The position numbers were made by a program, and so were the translations under genes. A DNA stretch of 64,000 nt from Onchocerca volvulus (Eukaryota > Nematoda > Chromadorea > Rhabditida > Onchocercidae): the NCBI GenBank assembly GCA_000499405.2, contig HG738140.1, forward strand, positions 6,967,881-7,031,880. The letters run 5' to 3'. Below the pieces are notes generated by a model that did no database searches, was not told the DNA's origin, and was given only the letters and a program-made list of their open reading frames with translations. Shown piece by piece: positions 35,874 through 50,300 of the stretch. Every line of letters begins with the position of its first letter. Within the stretch, counting starts at the first letter, position 1.

Positions 35874-37877
35874 GTAATATTAATCTGTCCTTTTCTGGAA
35901 GCGTAATATAATAATATTTATGAATGAATGGATGAATCAAGTAAATCAATAATTTTAAAACAAAATAATCGATCATTTTAATATATAGATAGCGAATCTG
36001 GCATACAATCCGTAAATTTTATTCAGCATCCAAATGATATGGATTAATTAATTATGTTATTAATCTTTGGCAAAATGGTATAATTGTCATTTCAAGTTCA
36101 GAGAATTGTTAAATATAGTTTGATTATGTTATTTAAGAAATATTTTGAAAAAAAAAAAAGAAACTTAGCATTATCAATCAATTAATCAATTAAGTCAAAC
36201 GTTTAGCATTTAATCAATTAAGCATTCTTTCAAATCATCTGGAACTCTATGTTTATTTCATACTTTTTTTATTAAGCATTGATAAAGAAAAAATGCCGCA
36301 TTGTTTCATTTTTATTTAAATATATTTATTTACTTTGTTTCAACAAATTATAATTGATTAAATAAGGAAAATAAACGAACTGTATTAAAATTTATGAAAT
36401 GTTTTGAAAGAATTTCTTTTTTTTAAATAATAAATTCTTCATTTCCTTTTTTCTATCTTTTTGTATTTCATTTTGACATGGAAAGAACTTAAAACATAAA
36501 TTTCATATTACTCAAATGACAAGTAAAAATTACTAGAAAAGTTTCACTGAATTGTTGGTGTTATTCATAACAAAAAAAAAAAAAAAAGAGGCTAATATTC
36601 ATTGCATATTTATACTTGATATGCGATGATCACTATTCAAAGTTTTCGCAAAGCCAATTAAGACAATCCATGATACTTGTACTTTTTTCCAAGTTGCAAT
36701 CGTTAAGTAACAGAAAAGAAATGATAATTTGATATTTTCCAAACTATGAGAATCTTCTTGGCATTATTATTTTCAAATTCTGAATAATGCAAGAAGCAAT
36801 TTTTTCTTTTTTTTTAAATCTTATCTTTATGCATACATCTGATAAGCACAAAAATATTGGAAGGAAAATAATTTTATTTGTCCACACTTAATATTTTTAG
36901 AAAAAATTCAAGAAAAAATTAAATCGTAAAAATATTTTTAGATTGTACAATTTTTTTTTTCATTGTTTCTCTTTCATTTTAATATATTGTATAATTTATT
37001 GCGGTTTATTAATTATTTCAATTCTACTATTCATGATGCATATTTCAATTTACATTGAATTTACATGATATATTAGTAAAATAATAACTATTGGATGACT
37101 TTCTTCAAAAATTACAGAATGATAAAATTTAATTTAATCTTATAAAAGGCGACCAAAACGATCAAAAGAAATTAATTATTTTTTATTACACCATCATACT
37201 TTTTTTTATTTTTTTTTAATATTTACTTTTAAAGCATGAAAGTTTAAAATTGGTTAGTATTTCAACATGTTTCATCTTTAAATACTTAAGTATAAAAAAT
37301 TGATATTATGTGAAATAGATAAAATGCAAGATCAAATGCGACACAAAAAAACAGATTTCATGATAAATTTTCATTTTTTTTTTCTTTAATCAAATTATCC
37401 TCGTTAAATCTATTCGTTATTTGAATTTGTCAATTGTCAGTTTTTCGTTTTAAAACAATTATGAATTCAGACCAAAACGATGTAAAATTAAAATGAATGT
37501 TATGAATTTAGATCGAAATCATAGAGTGTTCCGATATGTTAACATGTTAGAAATTATTCGATTTATTTGATCATGCATGCCATAAATTTCTCATTAATCA
37601 CTCAATAGCAATTGAAACAAATTCTTATTTAAAATATGAATATTTTTAAACTATTTCATTTTTTTGACTTTTTGATGCTTGAATGAGAAAATAATAGTTA
37701 TTAGAATTATAATAAAATATTAATAAGAATAAATAATGATAATAATTATTATTACTGCAATTATAATGGAATAATAATATAATAATGTAAATAATAATAA
37801 TAACTTTTAAACAAACTTTACGAGTGTCATTTGCAAAAGAAAATGATAAATTACATACATAAAGAAACAAGCAAGTC

Positions 37878-37942
<65 letters not shown>
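37878..37942. repeat. (ATT)n microsatellite
   Basis: About 21 perfect ATT/TTA units. Confidence 0.95.
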
Positions 37943-38140
37943 GTCACCATTTATAAAAAAATATTGATAAAAAAGAAAAAAAGGTACCATTGTTTTTGAC
38001 TATTAAAAACATTTCATCCATTTTTTCGGAGCGTGTTTTTTTTATTTCGAAAATTTCTATTATTACTAATATTTTTATGAATAGTGACAAAAAGTGTAAT
38101 ATTTTCACATATTTGAATACCCAACTATATTCCCTATAAC

Positions 38141-38381
38141 AGAATAAGAAAGTTTCTTCTAGATGAAAGAATTTCCCATTTATTCGAGCCTGTAACGAAG
38201 TGATCCGTTTATTGCACGTGAAATATGTCTGCGTTAACATTACTTCATGTAATACGATATTAGCTTTTCCGATTGCCCACATTTTACAAGTTACTACAGC
38301 CATGGTATTGCTTTTCCATATGATATGTCCAGTGCGATCAAATATGTAGCATTTTACCTGTTTTACTTTTATTTCGATCTG
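38141..38381 (-). CDS. candidate transthyretin-like exon (partial)
   Basis: On the minus strand a CATTTTTAG acceptor opens a frame that stays open well past this segment (to 37944). The first 80 residues look coding while the rest is low-complexity, so a donor near TTCT|GTTATA at 38141 is likely. The residue pattern is VTCKMWAIGKANIVLHEV, then about 25 residues, then LQARINGKFFHLEE. This fits the nematode transthyretin-like domain plan: a short strand with Cys, then a V.L.E strand, then a polar stretch ending in NGKF.L. The C-terminal half of the domain (IYH.C) and a signal-peptide exon were not found. It may be a fragment or a pseudogene. Confidence 0.35.
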
Positions 38382-41370
38382 CTAAAAATGCTCGATAAAG
38401 TTTACTATTTAGAGGGTTTCAGTAATAATCTAACAGAATCTTTGTAATGAATAATCTTCGATGTTTGTATTTAAATTCTATTTAATTTTACAAACTTTAT
38501 GGAATATTGAAGAGCAATTTTAACTAATTCTATGCAATATTTAAAAGCAATTTTTACTTATTCCCTCCCCTTACTCTCTTTCAACTTTTTTTTTTTTTGT
38601 ACATTCAATGTTTGTTCCCTAACTGCTTTTTCTTTTCTTATTTCAAAATTTGTCATGCTTCTGTGAAAAAATCGATATTTATTCATTGTGCTAATTTATA
38701 TTGTTGAAATTTGTTTTTAACGCTGTGAAATTTATTTCAACATTTAAAGATGATTTAATGCATCGGCTTTCTCTTCAACCTTCTTTTTCATCTATCATCA
38801 ACCATCTCTTTTACTTTATGATATTTTTAATTGATAGTTATATTTAACGTTATATTTTACATAAAGAGCAATTTATTTCAACATATATCGCGTCAAATTT
38901 CACATATTCTTGTTTAGGATAAAACTTTGAGAGAAAGGATAGTTTTCAAATTTATTCGAATTTAAATTCAATATCAAAGTAATAAAAACAAAGCTAATGA
39001 AGCTTAAAAATGCAGGATTGTTTTGAATAATTTAGGTAATTTTGTATATAATTTATTCATGCTTCATATCAGCTCGTTTCAGTGACTTTTATTATTTCTA
39101 AATTTTACTAATATATAGCAATCATTCCTTAATTTTTCCTCTTTTTTTTTTAATCGAAATGATGTACTTTTGGAATATTATTCTAGCTGTGAATTTCATA
39201 ATATTGATCATTTATGAATTTTTCCTTAATTTAATAATGTTTTAAATAGGAGTATAATAAAATGTCAATTAATAAAGTTTTAAATAAAAATATAAGGAAG
39301 TGCTAATTAATTTGTTGAAGTTTTAAATAAAAATGTAATAAAATTTCAATATTGAGAGATGGAAAAATTTAGGAGGCAGAAATTAATTAAGAAGCAAAAC
39401 ACATGCCATTTGCTTAATAATGGTGTATTGTGAAAGTTGAAAAGACAAGTATAATTCATAAATCTTGATGTTTTCAAAAAAATTGCACCTAAACTAACAA
39501 ATTATTGATTAGTATCATATGATCACTTGATTTTATAGTATTTTATCTATATTTTCAAAAAAAAAAACAAAAAAAATAAAAAACAAAAATAAAATAAAAT
39601 AAAATTAAAATTGATGGAAGAGTTTTAGATTTTAAAATTAGCCTAATTGTTTCATCAATTATATATTGATTTACCCACAAGATCATAATTTTAAATTAAA
39701 ATTTCATAATTATCACTGCACGACATTAAATAAATGCTTTATTTGTTCATATTCAGAAATTTAAAATTATTGTTTTTTATAGCTCTGTTATCTTCAAAAA
39801 TCCGCATGTGTGCACATTGATACGAAATACATGAAGATATTGTGTACTGTATCAAAATATACCGTAAATATACCGTAAAACTGTATGCTGTAGTTGCTGT
39901 GTTCTTCCGATATACATATAAGCTATACATTTTTTTTCATTTTTTCGTTTTAACTTATCTTAAGACATTTAGTTTTTTTTCTTAATTTTTTATACAAATA
40001 TTTATATAACGCTGTATCTTTCTCTAATCGATATACTGTAGCTTTGCTTAAAGGAAATTATAGTATATTCTAACATTCGTTGAAAGAATCCGAAAATTAC
40101 CGTAATACTTGCTAGCAAACAAGACAACCATCAAGTATTTTTCAAATGAAGTCGAAAGAAAGAACGATCAAAAGTGAAAAGCCTAACTTATAATGATAAT
40201 GAAAGATAAATATGGCTATTTAGCCATAAAAGAACAAATAAATATATAAATTTCAAAGTTAATTCTTGCAACAGCGAGAGGAATAATACTGCACTAATTA
40301 ATTTTGTATTAATTATTAACTTGTAAATCATTTTCTAATAATAAAAGATGCAGATTCTTTTGTCATTGTGGCAATCGATAATATTTCGTTTTTTTTTTTT
40401 TTTTTTTTTTTTTCCAGTTAAACAATAGAACTTCTTTCGGAACTTTTTTTTTCAATTCTCACGAAATGTCAAATAAATACATCATTTTTTATTAGACCAT
40501 TACCCATAAAGATAATTATTAGCATGAAAATTGTTGACGAAAATGCTATTTCTTTCATTTAGACAAAATAATGTTCGACAAATATATAAAAACTTGATAT
40601 CTTTTACTTTTAAAATATGTCTATTCCATAGTTGCGAAATTTTACAGAAATCGCTTCTCTGATCTGATTTGTAAAATCCTTAAACACAGAATAATATTCA
40701 ACCTGATATAATGTAAAAAAAAAAAAAAATAGAAATTTTTGTTAGCTGATTCGATAGACTTTATTTTGCTTAAATTTTGATGCATATTTCAATAGATTAC
40801 GTCAATTCTGTTGCAGAATACCATATAAATTTGTTATTTTTTCTTTTTTTTTCATGTCGGAGAATTGTAATTTATTCGAAACAAATCAATTTGTGTAATA
40901 GTTTTTTTTAGATTAAATGTTTAAGTTTTCAGCACTGAAGCTTTCATTTAATTTAATCAACACAATGCAATCTTTTCTAATTTTATGTTTCGCTTTTTTT
41001 TTTGTTTTCATATTTAGACTTTTTTTTTTTTAGATTTTAAGGATTTCAAAGCATGATTTTTGAGGATTTTTTTTTTTTGAATGATATTTCACAGTATATT
41101 TCAAAGAATAAATTTAAAGACATTTTCATTATTTCCTTACAGTCAGCATACTATATTTGTGTTACAACATGCGCACTGCAAGGCTTTTGAGAATTGTTTA
41201 TTATTGCATTTAATTATTTGATAATTTGAATTATGACAATTTCAAAATCAAACGATGTCTTAACTGGAAACTATGAATTGCAGTACAAAGTACTGATTGT
41301 TTGTATTTATCAAATATCAAAATATTCTTTCATTGAATTTTTCTAGCTAAATAATCAGAAGAACGTGAAA

Positions 41371-44300
41371 ATGATGGAACCAGATGGATCAAGAAATTCA
41401 AATTTTCAATTTGGATATGCGAAAGATGAAGAAGGTAAGAATGAAGTTCATGTTAAAATTCAAAACAATCGATTTATAAAGAAAGTTTAAATTGTTGCGT
41501 TCATAAAACTAATTAAAAAGTAAAATTCAGTAAATTTTCAAAAAATTCGCTATTCGAATATTAGTTTTCGTTTCTATTGAAAAAGGAATCGGTAAGTTTG
41601 TCTAATTTTCTAACTTCGTAGATGTTGCTGGACCATCACATAGAATCGACGAATCACATAATATTTCAAAAACTGATCATTATCTTGTATATGAAACCTA
41701 TCATATCACAATCGTATCAATCAGCGCCTAACAAATGGATTTCTTCATATTACCCAAATTTCAAATTAGTCTTATTTTATTTCCGAAATTTTAATATTGA
41801 ACTAAAAGAAAATAATTTTTTTTTCTCTATGTCATAATAGTCTTATAAATGAGATTTCCTGCAAAATCCAACTTTAACATCCAGAAAATTCTGCTTTCTT
41901 CATCGAAAATTATATGATCAGAAAATTTTATGAAAGATTGTAATCTTATTGTAAGTTTTTCAACTTTACCAATGTTTCTATCTAACCGGAATAATCTTAC
42001 CTAAATTTTATTTGTTAAAAAAAAAAAAAAGCACGATGAAAGTTATTTTTAGTCATTCATATGTATTATTCATGCATTTTGATCAATTCCATCACAAGTT
42101 TCATTCATAATAAATCATCCATCCATGCATTCTTTCTAGTTACCTCAAATTTTTTTTTTTTGATTTTTTTCTGATGTCTTCATTTGAAGTTATAGATTTT
42201 TACATATATAAGCTATAATGCACCTATAAAAGATTTAAAACAATTTATCATAGGTTGATGATCAATTCACTGATCAACAGATCTTATCATTTTTTTTTTT
42301 AATATTTAATAACCGAATTTCTTCCTCGTTTTTTTTCTCTTGTATTTGTCCTATTTCTTGTATAAATAAACGGATAATGGAGATTAAAAAATTTTCATTT
42401 GTAAAACTGATGGCCAAGAAATGCTCATACAAGTGGAATGATTTTTTTAAAGATAAGATGATACCGGCTAAGGTTAAAGTTTATTATGACAAACTTTATT
42501 CTCTTTTTGCTGGAATCTCAAAAATTCGAAAATTGATTCAAAAGTATTCTTAAACGAATTAATCAAGCTGATGCAAATTTGCCATACTCAATGAAGGTTA
42601 ATTAACTAATTACCAAAATGTAGCATAAATGAAAAATATCGTGTTAAATAATTTTGATGATTAAATCATTAAAACCAATTATGTTTTATAGATTTATTGA
42701 TTAGTTTTTTATTAAATTAACTTTAGCTAATTCAACAATTGAATGAAGAAGGATAGATAACTAAAATAATTATCATTAGTTCAGCAAGCTTGAATATAAT
42801 CAGAGACAAAGGTTTAATTGTTATTTTAATCAACAATTTATCTGAAGTAAAAATTAATCAATTAAATGAGAAATGAAACATTGCTACCTTAATTGCTTGT
42901 CATTTTTTTGAAAATTTCATTTCTCTGCTTTCATTTTAAAATTCGATACCATTTTTATAATATCTAAGTTTCGATTTCCAGTCCTGGAAATATTTCTTTT
43001 GCAACTGCTTTCATAAAATATCACACTGACAATCATATTTTGTTCCGAGTTGCATTAAATTATCAAAAAAATTAATCAGTGGAAGGTTTCGAAATAGAAA
43101 CAATGTAGTAATCTTAATTTAATAGCCATTTTCCAATTTATTCAAACTTTTTCAAAACATAATGAAATTATTATGTTAGTGATTTTTCATCCATAACTCT
43201 TATAAAGTTTTCAATGTTTTATTCATATTTTTTCATATTTTAACAATAATCTTCCAGCTTATTCAAACTATTTCACAATACTATGAAATCATTATGTTGG
43301 TGATTTTTTTTTTCTCACCATAATTTATTTTCTTGTATTTTAAACAAAAATGGATCATGCATATATTTTGATAAAATTGTGATTACGATTTCGCATAGCT
43401 TATTACATAATTATTTAAATATCAAAACTTTTCATCTTTCGAAATTCTCATAAAATGTCTGAGAATTTCCAAAAAAAAAAAAAAAAAAAAGAAATGCACG
43501 AGAAGATACATTTTTTACGTGAAAAACGATTAAAATTTTTGATTGAACAAATGAAATCAGAAGTTGAAGACGAGAAAAATGAAGAAAAAAGAAATAAGTA
43601 CTTAATTATCAAAAAGCTGGGCATATTTTATGACTTAATGAATTATATTTTAATCCCGAAACAGTTCGGAAATCTTTCTTTTTCTTTTCCTTTCCAAATT
43701 TCGTTGATATGAAATTTCCATATATATCGATCAAAAATTTCATTAGCTTACGAAAATTACAAATTGTATCTTAATTATACTTGTTATCTGATATATATTT
43801 TTCGTGTTATATAATGTTACTGTATTTTAACATTCATCTCTTGTTTACAAGCTTACATTTATTTTAAAATTCATGATCGAATTAGATTTGTGCATGAAAT
43901 TTTACACTTTTTCCAGTTTTATGCAAAATTTTAACTCAACATGCATTATATTTTTTCATCATTTTTATTCTAATTTATAAATTTTACCAGCTTTTTCTTT
44001 GGATTTTGATTTTTCGTTGTATTGAATTTCACCTCGACATCATGTTTTCTTTTCTGATGTTTATTTAAAACCACATATTTTAAATCGAAACTGGAATGAA
44101 TAAATATGGTAATTCTTTGCCATGTTTTACTGAATGAACTAATTTACTTCAATGAGCAAAATCAAAATTCTCTCTACTAAATGTAATTTTATGTTATTTG
44201 AAATTTTCATCATATTTTAAATTAAGCTAAAGTTAGTGAAGATCACTTGGAATAATTTTTGATCGATAATTTCAAAAATTTGAAATTAATCCATCGAAAA

Positions 44301-47300
44301 AAATCTATATTTCCGAATTATTTATTTCTTCATTTAGTGTGCATAATTTCTCTTCATCCTTCATATATTTCATGCTTCCATTTTACCACTGTTTTTAACA
44401 ATATAATTAAAAATTTTAATATTATCAAATCGGAGTATTGATAGAATTTTTAGCTCATTGAAATTTAGATGTGATAGAATTTGAAATTCTATGAAAAATT
44501 TATAAAATGTCATATGCTAAATCAAACTATCAAATTTTTGTAGTAGGTTCAAGTCTAAAATTTTTAAAAATTAAGAAAAATTTAAGAAATGATCGTGATT
44601 TGTTGGATACTAAACATTTCCATCACAATTATATGTATAAAAATTGATAATAATTCTTGATTTATAATTGTTGAATTAAAATTGATTACAATTATCACTT
44701 TTAAATTCTATTATCATTTATGAATAATATTTATTATGCAAATAATTTTATTAATGGAAAGAAGTATAAAGGTTAGAATCTTAAAAAGTTATATTGTATA
44801 GTAAATACTCTATATATAAATATATATATTTTTTTTTAAAAGCCACCATTTTTTTTCCTGTTTTAAATTTTCAACATTTTCTGATCAAGTTTTTTCTTGA
44901 GGTTATTTGATCTAAAACGCAGTTGTTAGAGAAAACAATCAAATTAATTATTTCCTTACTCTCATTATCGTCATCATTCATCACCATTATCATTATCATC
45001 ATTGTTGTTATTATTATCACTATCAATCATTAAATTTTACATACAAACAAGAAAGAAAAAAAATAAGTATAGTTTACTGTACATACTGTTTGATATTAGA
45101 AAATTCGTTGATACAATAATTTTTATTCAATATTTTGTGATTTCGCTTCAATTACATTTTATGAATTTTTTTCCCATGCTACTTGATTTAATAATGATTT
45201 TAGCATTGGATTGAAGTAATTAGTCATTAAAAACTATCTTAATAACAACTTTTCTTCCATTTCTACCATAATCTTTCAAGATAAATTACATGTTAGCCTA
45301 ATTATTAAGCCAACACTATTATATCAATGATTTCATGGAAATATGTTATTTTGGGAAAAGAAAGACAATAATTTTTTATATTTTTCTACAATATCAATTA
45401 TTAAATCAAAAAAAAAAGCCTGAAAGCTTCTTTTTTTTCACATTATGAAACTTGGTTAGTTGCCATTTTTTTTTTTTAGAATACTAATATTATGTCGTTG
45501 AATAAGTGCTATTTGCTTCACCAATGATCCTTAGTGTGAGGAGGAAGTATTTTTTCTTTTCGTTCTTCCTCTTTTTTTTTTTTTTCAAACCAAGTTGTAA
45601 TCATTTCACTCTCTCAGAACTTAAATAAATCCGAAAAATTGAAATTGAAGTTCTAATACAAACTTCAAGGCAAATGTACAGGCGTCGTTCAGCTGGTACT
45701 TTCGAGAAGTTGGAATGCATTCTAAAGTCGTTAACAAGTAAGGTTAATTAATAATTTAAAATCTAAAAATTAGGTTAATTCGTTATTAATTATAAAAACC
45801 TAATTTCGTACGATCAAAAACAATTTAATCAGTTCATTAATCATTTTATTTATAAAACAAAATTAACAAAAAACAACAAATGATTCAATTTTGTTCTTTT
45901 ATCATTCGTTATAATTTTAACTTTAAGATGATAAAAGAAATTTTTTAGTTTCTTTTTTTTTGACTTGAATGTTGTATTTAACATATTTTAATTAAATGGG
46001 AATATTTGCTAATTAAAAGAAAAAAAAAAGAACTTTATTTTAGACGAGAAGTTGTTGCAAAAGAAATGAATATGCAACTGCTTTTACTATCTTTTTTTTT
46101 GTACTTTTTCTTAAAATTCCTAATTCTGAACATAGCTTATAACATATTTTCAAACTATACCATCGATTTTTTTAATGAAGAAACAATAGAGATACAGTCA
46201 AAAATTTATAAAAATAAAGTTTAATAAATTAAACTTCATTCTTTTTAATTGAAATATAGTTTGTTATAATACATGTTGTTCATCCAGGAATTTTATTATA
46301 GCAATTAAGCAGTCGTTGGACAAAAAAAAATTTTTTTTCATAACAAATTTCAGATTTTTCTCTTTTTTTCATTTTTGCTAGTTTTTGTTTATTTATTTTT
46401 AATCGTTTTTCCTATTTTCTTTTGTTTTTTTTTTTTTTTTCTGTAAATATCAATCTGTTCATATACTTAGAGGTGACAGTGATTTCAAATTTAATTTTAA
46501 ATTAAATAAACCATGGAAAATTTGTTTAAATAGAATGAATTAATTTCAAAATAGATTGATTTAAATTCACTCATTCTATTGGTTAAATGATCTAATTTAC
46601 TGATATCTTCTCTTATCTATTATAAAAATATATATCAAGCGATCTGATCTATTGTTATCTTTTTAGCTGATTTTTTTATATGTTATATTCTGAGTGAAGT
46701 GGCTAAATATTTGATAAAAACTGATAAGAATCATTCATTTAAAAAAAAAACCTATTTAATATATCATATTCAATATGAAAATTTTTCTGTTGGAAAGAAA
46801 AAATACATTAAGTTAAACGATTACATTTCAAATAAAATTTTAGTTAACAATTGAAAAATTAAAAAATAGACAAGATTTCGTTATATTTTGTTAAAAGAAA
46901 TTTTGACTCAGCTATATCATATAATGTAAAATTAATGTAAAAATTAAACTAGTATTTATCAAAATATTAATTTTTAGCTTATATTAATGAGAAATTTCAA
47001 GTGGAATTGTTGTTAAAATTTACCGAAACTTATGTCAATATGAATATATTGTATTATAATACCAAATAATAAATAATCAAATCTATCCTTTAATTACCAA
47101 ATCTTCCATTTCTTTTTTTTCTCTTCCTTTTTCTTTCTTTCTTTTCCTCTTTTATCATAATTATGATGGTTAGAAATGAATGATAAGCTTCATAACTGAT
47201 ATGAAAAACGCTATTCTATTTTCAGTTTAAACTTCCGCAGTTTAATACTAACATTTTTCGATATTTCTGAACTTCTCATTTGCAAAAAGAATGAAACTAA

Positions 47301-50300
47301 ACCTGATTTTTGAGGATGACAAATAAATGCAAACTTTAAATTTGTGTAATTTCTTACACAGAAATTTTTTTTAAATGAGAGCGGAAATATGGAAATTTTT
47401 AATAATTTCCTGCATGCTTGAAATAAAGTTTTTGCCGTTGAAAAGTTTGTAAAAATATGAAAAGCTAGGAAAGATCGTTTTTTTTTTCTCCCTTAGCTTA
47501 TCATTTATTATGATTTATCTCTACAGATTATATCTATATTCATTTGTGTAAATATAGGTTAATGTCTTTGGATGTGAATCCACAAAGGAATCTTGGATTC
47601 ATGTGAATCCATATATGTAAATCCTAAATACAAGTGAATATATGTAATTCGGATCTATGTACGGGAATTGTGGGCATATGTGAATTTGAAATCATGTATG
47701 TGAATCCTAGGGTATGTGAATCCAGATATCTAAATTTATATATATGTATCAATCCTGAATGTATGTGAAGTTATGTATCGAAATTTATGTAAATGAAATC
47801 GTGAGTATATATGAATCTGAATTCATATATGTGAATTCTGGATGTATGTGAATCCATGTATCTGAATTCATCCATGTAAATCCTGATTTTATGTGTCTCA
47901 ATTTTCTTTTTCAATTCAGCAGCTTGAATTCATGCTGACGAATCGTGAGTGTGTGTGAATTTTATTCTTGTGCATGAGTTAATCGTGAATTTAGATTCAC
48001 ATAATCTACGATTTGCATACGTGATTTGCATACATTCCGTGTATCTGAATTCATGTATCTAAATCGTGGTACTTGTTGAATTTGAATACTCGTATGTGAA
48101 TTCTGAGTACATGTGAATCCGTGATTATGAGTGACTGTGCATGTCTTATTTACCTGTATGCTTGTTTGTTTTAAATATAAATATGTTTATTTCTGTTATA
48201 TGCATGAATGTTTATGTTTTTGTATATATTTATGCATATATAAATGTTTATATTTATATTGATTACATGTGTCGCGAAAGTCGCGAAAATTATAATAAAT
48301 TTTATACAAATAAAAATGGGAATGCTTTCCATGATTCATGATTCATTAATTATCTCATTTTTGCATCTTCTAAATTTACATTTTTTAGATTATTCCCATG
48401 TTTTTTCCTGTCATAAAGGAAATGCCTTTGCACGTTTTTGTCCAAATTCACATCTAATCTTCTTATTAGATCTTGTTACGATGCTTATGTTGTGATTGGG
48501 TTTTAACAGTTTCTGTTGTTTAATGAAAACCACTCCCACTTCTTAACAAATACAAGCTTGTATATCGCTCAAAAAAGAGAGATAAAACCTTCTTGATATC
48601 GGTTCGTCCAACACATACAATCAATTCTACAATTACCACATCAACGAAAAATTTCCACAACATGCATTTTTGATTATTTGTGTACAAATTCTATCTTTGT
48701 GTAATGTATATTTGCGTACTGCAAGTTTACATTTGTTGGTTAAGTTGATGAAGTCATGCCACATTTTAAAAAAAAAAAAACTGCTGAACATTTAAAAAAA
48801 AAAAAAGTTGAACGATGTAATTTAAGGAAATTAGTAATTTGAAGTTTGGATTGTTAATTATCAAAAATCATTCTGTATTGAATAATGGTTATTATTTCAG
48901 AATTTAAATATGATTATTTAATTTCAGTTAATCGTTTAGTCATTATTATGAAACATTTAAGCAATTTCATTGAAGAAATTCTTTTTTTTAAGTCAAATTC
49001 CAATTAAGCAAGTTAAATGATTAGCAATTGATTGAATAGAATTGACAATTTTGCGTGTTTGTCTACTGATAAGTGGATCACATCATCTTTTCTATTCCCG
49101 GAGAGAACTTTTGAATAGTAATTCATTCATTGCAAGCATAAATCGGAAAAAAAGTTGAAAAATGCTGCCAAAATGCTTCAAACTTTTCCAAAAGTTCTTT
49201 ACTTCGAGAATATCTTCAACAATAAAACACTTCCCAATAATATGGAAAAAAAATTTTTTTAAATAAATGCAAGTTTGCCTCCTTTTTGCTTTTTTTTTTA
49301 TGAATATAATATTTTCGAAATTTGCCAAACTTTTAATTTTTATAAATTCAAAAAAACCAAAAAAAATTTTACAGAATTTTCTGAAATTTATGTATGTTTT
49401 ATCCGTTATTTCTGTTTATCCATGAAACGTCACAATTTTTTTTCTTTTTTTTTTTTTTTTGTTGCGAAGTATCTGACAAAAAGGAAAAATTTTTTCTTTT
49501 ATGTTCATCTATTTATTTTCTATTTTACAATAATTTCAGAAAGCGATCTGGAGATAACCAAACATTATGAGCAAATAACAGCCCGGCCTAATTTTAAATC
49601 TGTATAACTTTATATATCATTCTTTCATATTATTTTGAATCTTTCATTAATACAAACTTTCATCATTGTATAAAGAATATTTCTAATTTTTTTAGATTTG
49701 AAACAATGATAAGCAGTAATGAAATGATATTACATAACACCACGTGAATAAGTAGATATTGAAAATTTAGTATTTTTTCCCATGAAAATTTGATTCGAAT
49801 TATTAACATTCTAAAATACACTTATTATCTGGATAGAATAATAAATAATCCGAGTGGCGTTTATTAATATCACGGAATTTAGGATATTCACAAAATTTGC
49901 ATTTTGATTTCACTCAATCTAAAATTAATTTACATGAAGGAAAAAAATATTAAAATTTAGCATTTTCAAATTTTGATTATATAAAAATGAGGGTATAATA
50001 ATTCAGGAGAAAAATGAAATGTATTTCAGATTTTACCGGAACAATATTTTACGGCTAATGAATTACGAGCACTTTATAGAACATTTAAGGATACATTGCC
50101 TATTTCTCGGGATTCATTCCGTAATGTATATTCTCGTATTTTTCCTTGTGGTGATACGGAACAATTTGCTGATCTGATATTTGATAATCTAGTACGTGAG
50201 GATGCTGAATTTGTTACATTTACGGTAAACGATTTGTCGTTTACGCATGTAATTGCTTCTTTGTTATACAAACATAATCCTTTTGATTTCAACTTTTAAT

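Larger units (their letters stand above)
32524..41346. other. large gene-poor intergenic region
   Basis: Nearly 9 kb of AT-rich sequence with many A/T homopolymers. I see no complete gene. Possible isolated exons are at 34113-34184 (+), 35812-35873 (+) and 38141-38381 (-); the last has transthyretin-like features. An (ATT)n array is at 37878-37942 and TA-rich simple sequence at 33120-33200. Confidence 0.5.
41435..49539. other. large intron of the KChIP-like gene
   Basis: AT-rich sequence between the first and second exons of the model. Apart from the candidate alternative exons (41622, 42377, 45674) it contains an 85-codon frame at 43455-43712, rich in Lys and Glu, with no usable phase, and the degenerate ATGTGAATCC repeat at 47570-48140. 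Confidence 0.6.

Noticed and set aside
43455..43712. 85-codon Lys/Glu-rich frame as another first exon of the KChIP-like gene
   Set aside because: The only nearby donor gives phase 2, which fits neither 49540 nor 50030, and the N-terminal Lys run comes from a poly-A tract.
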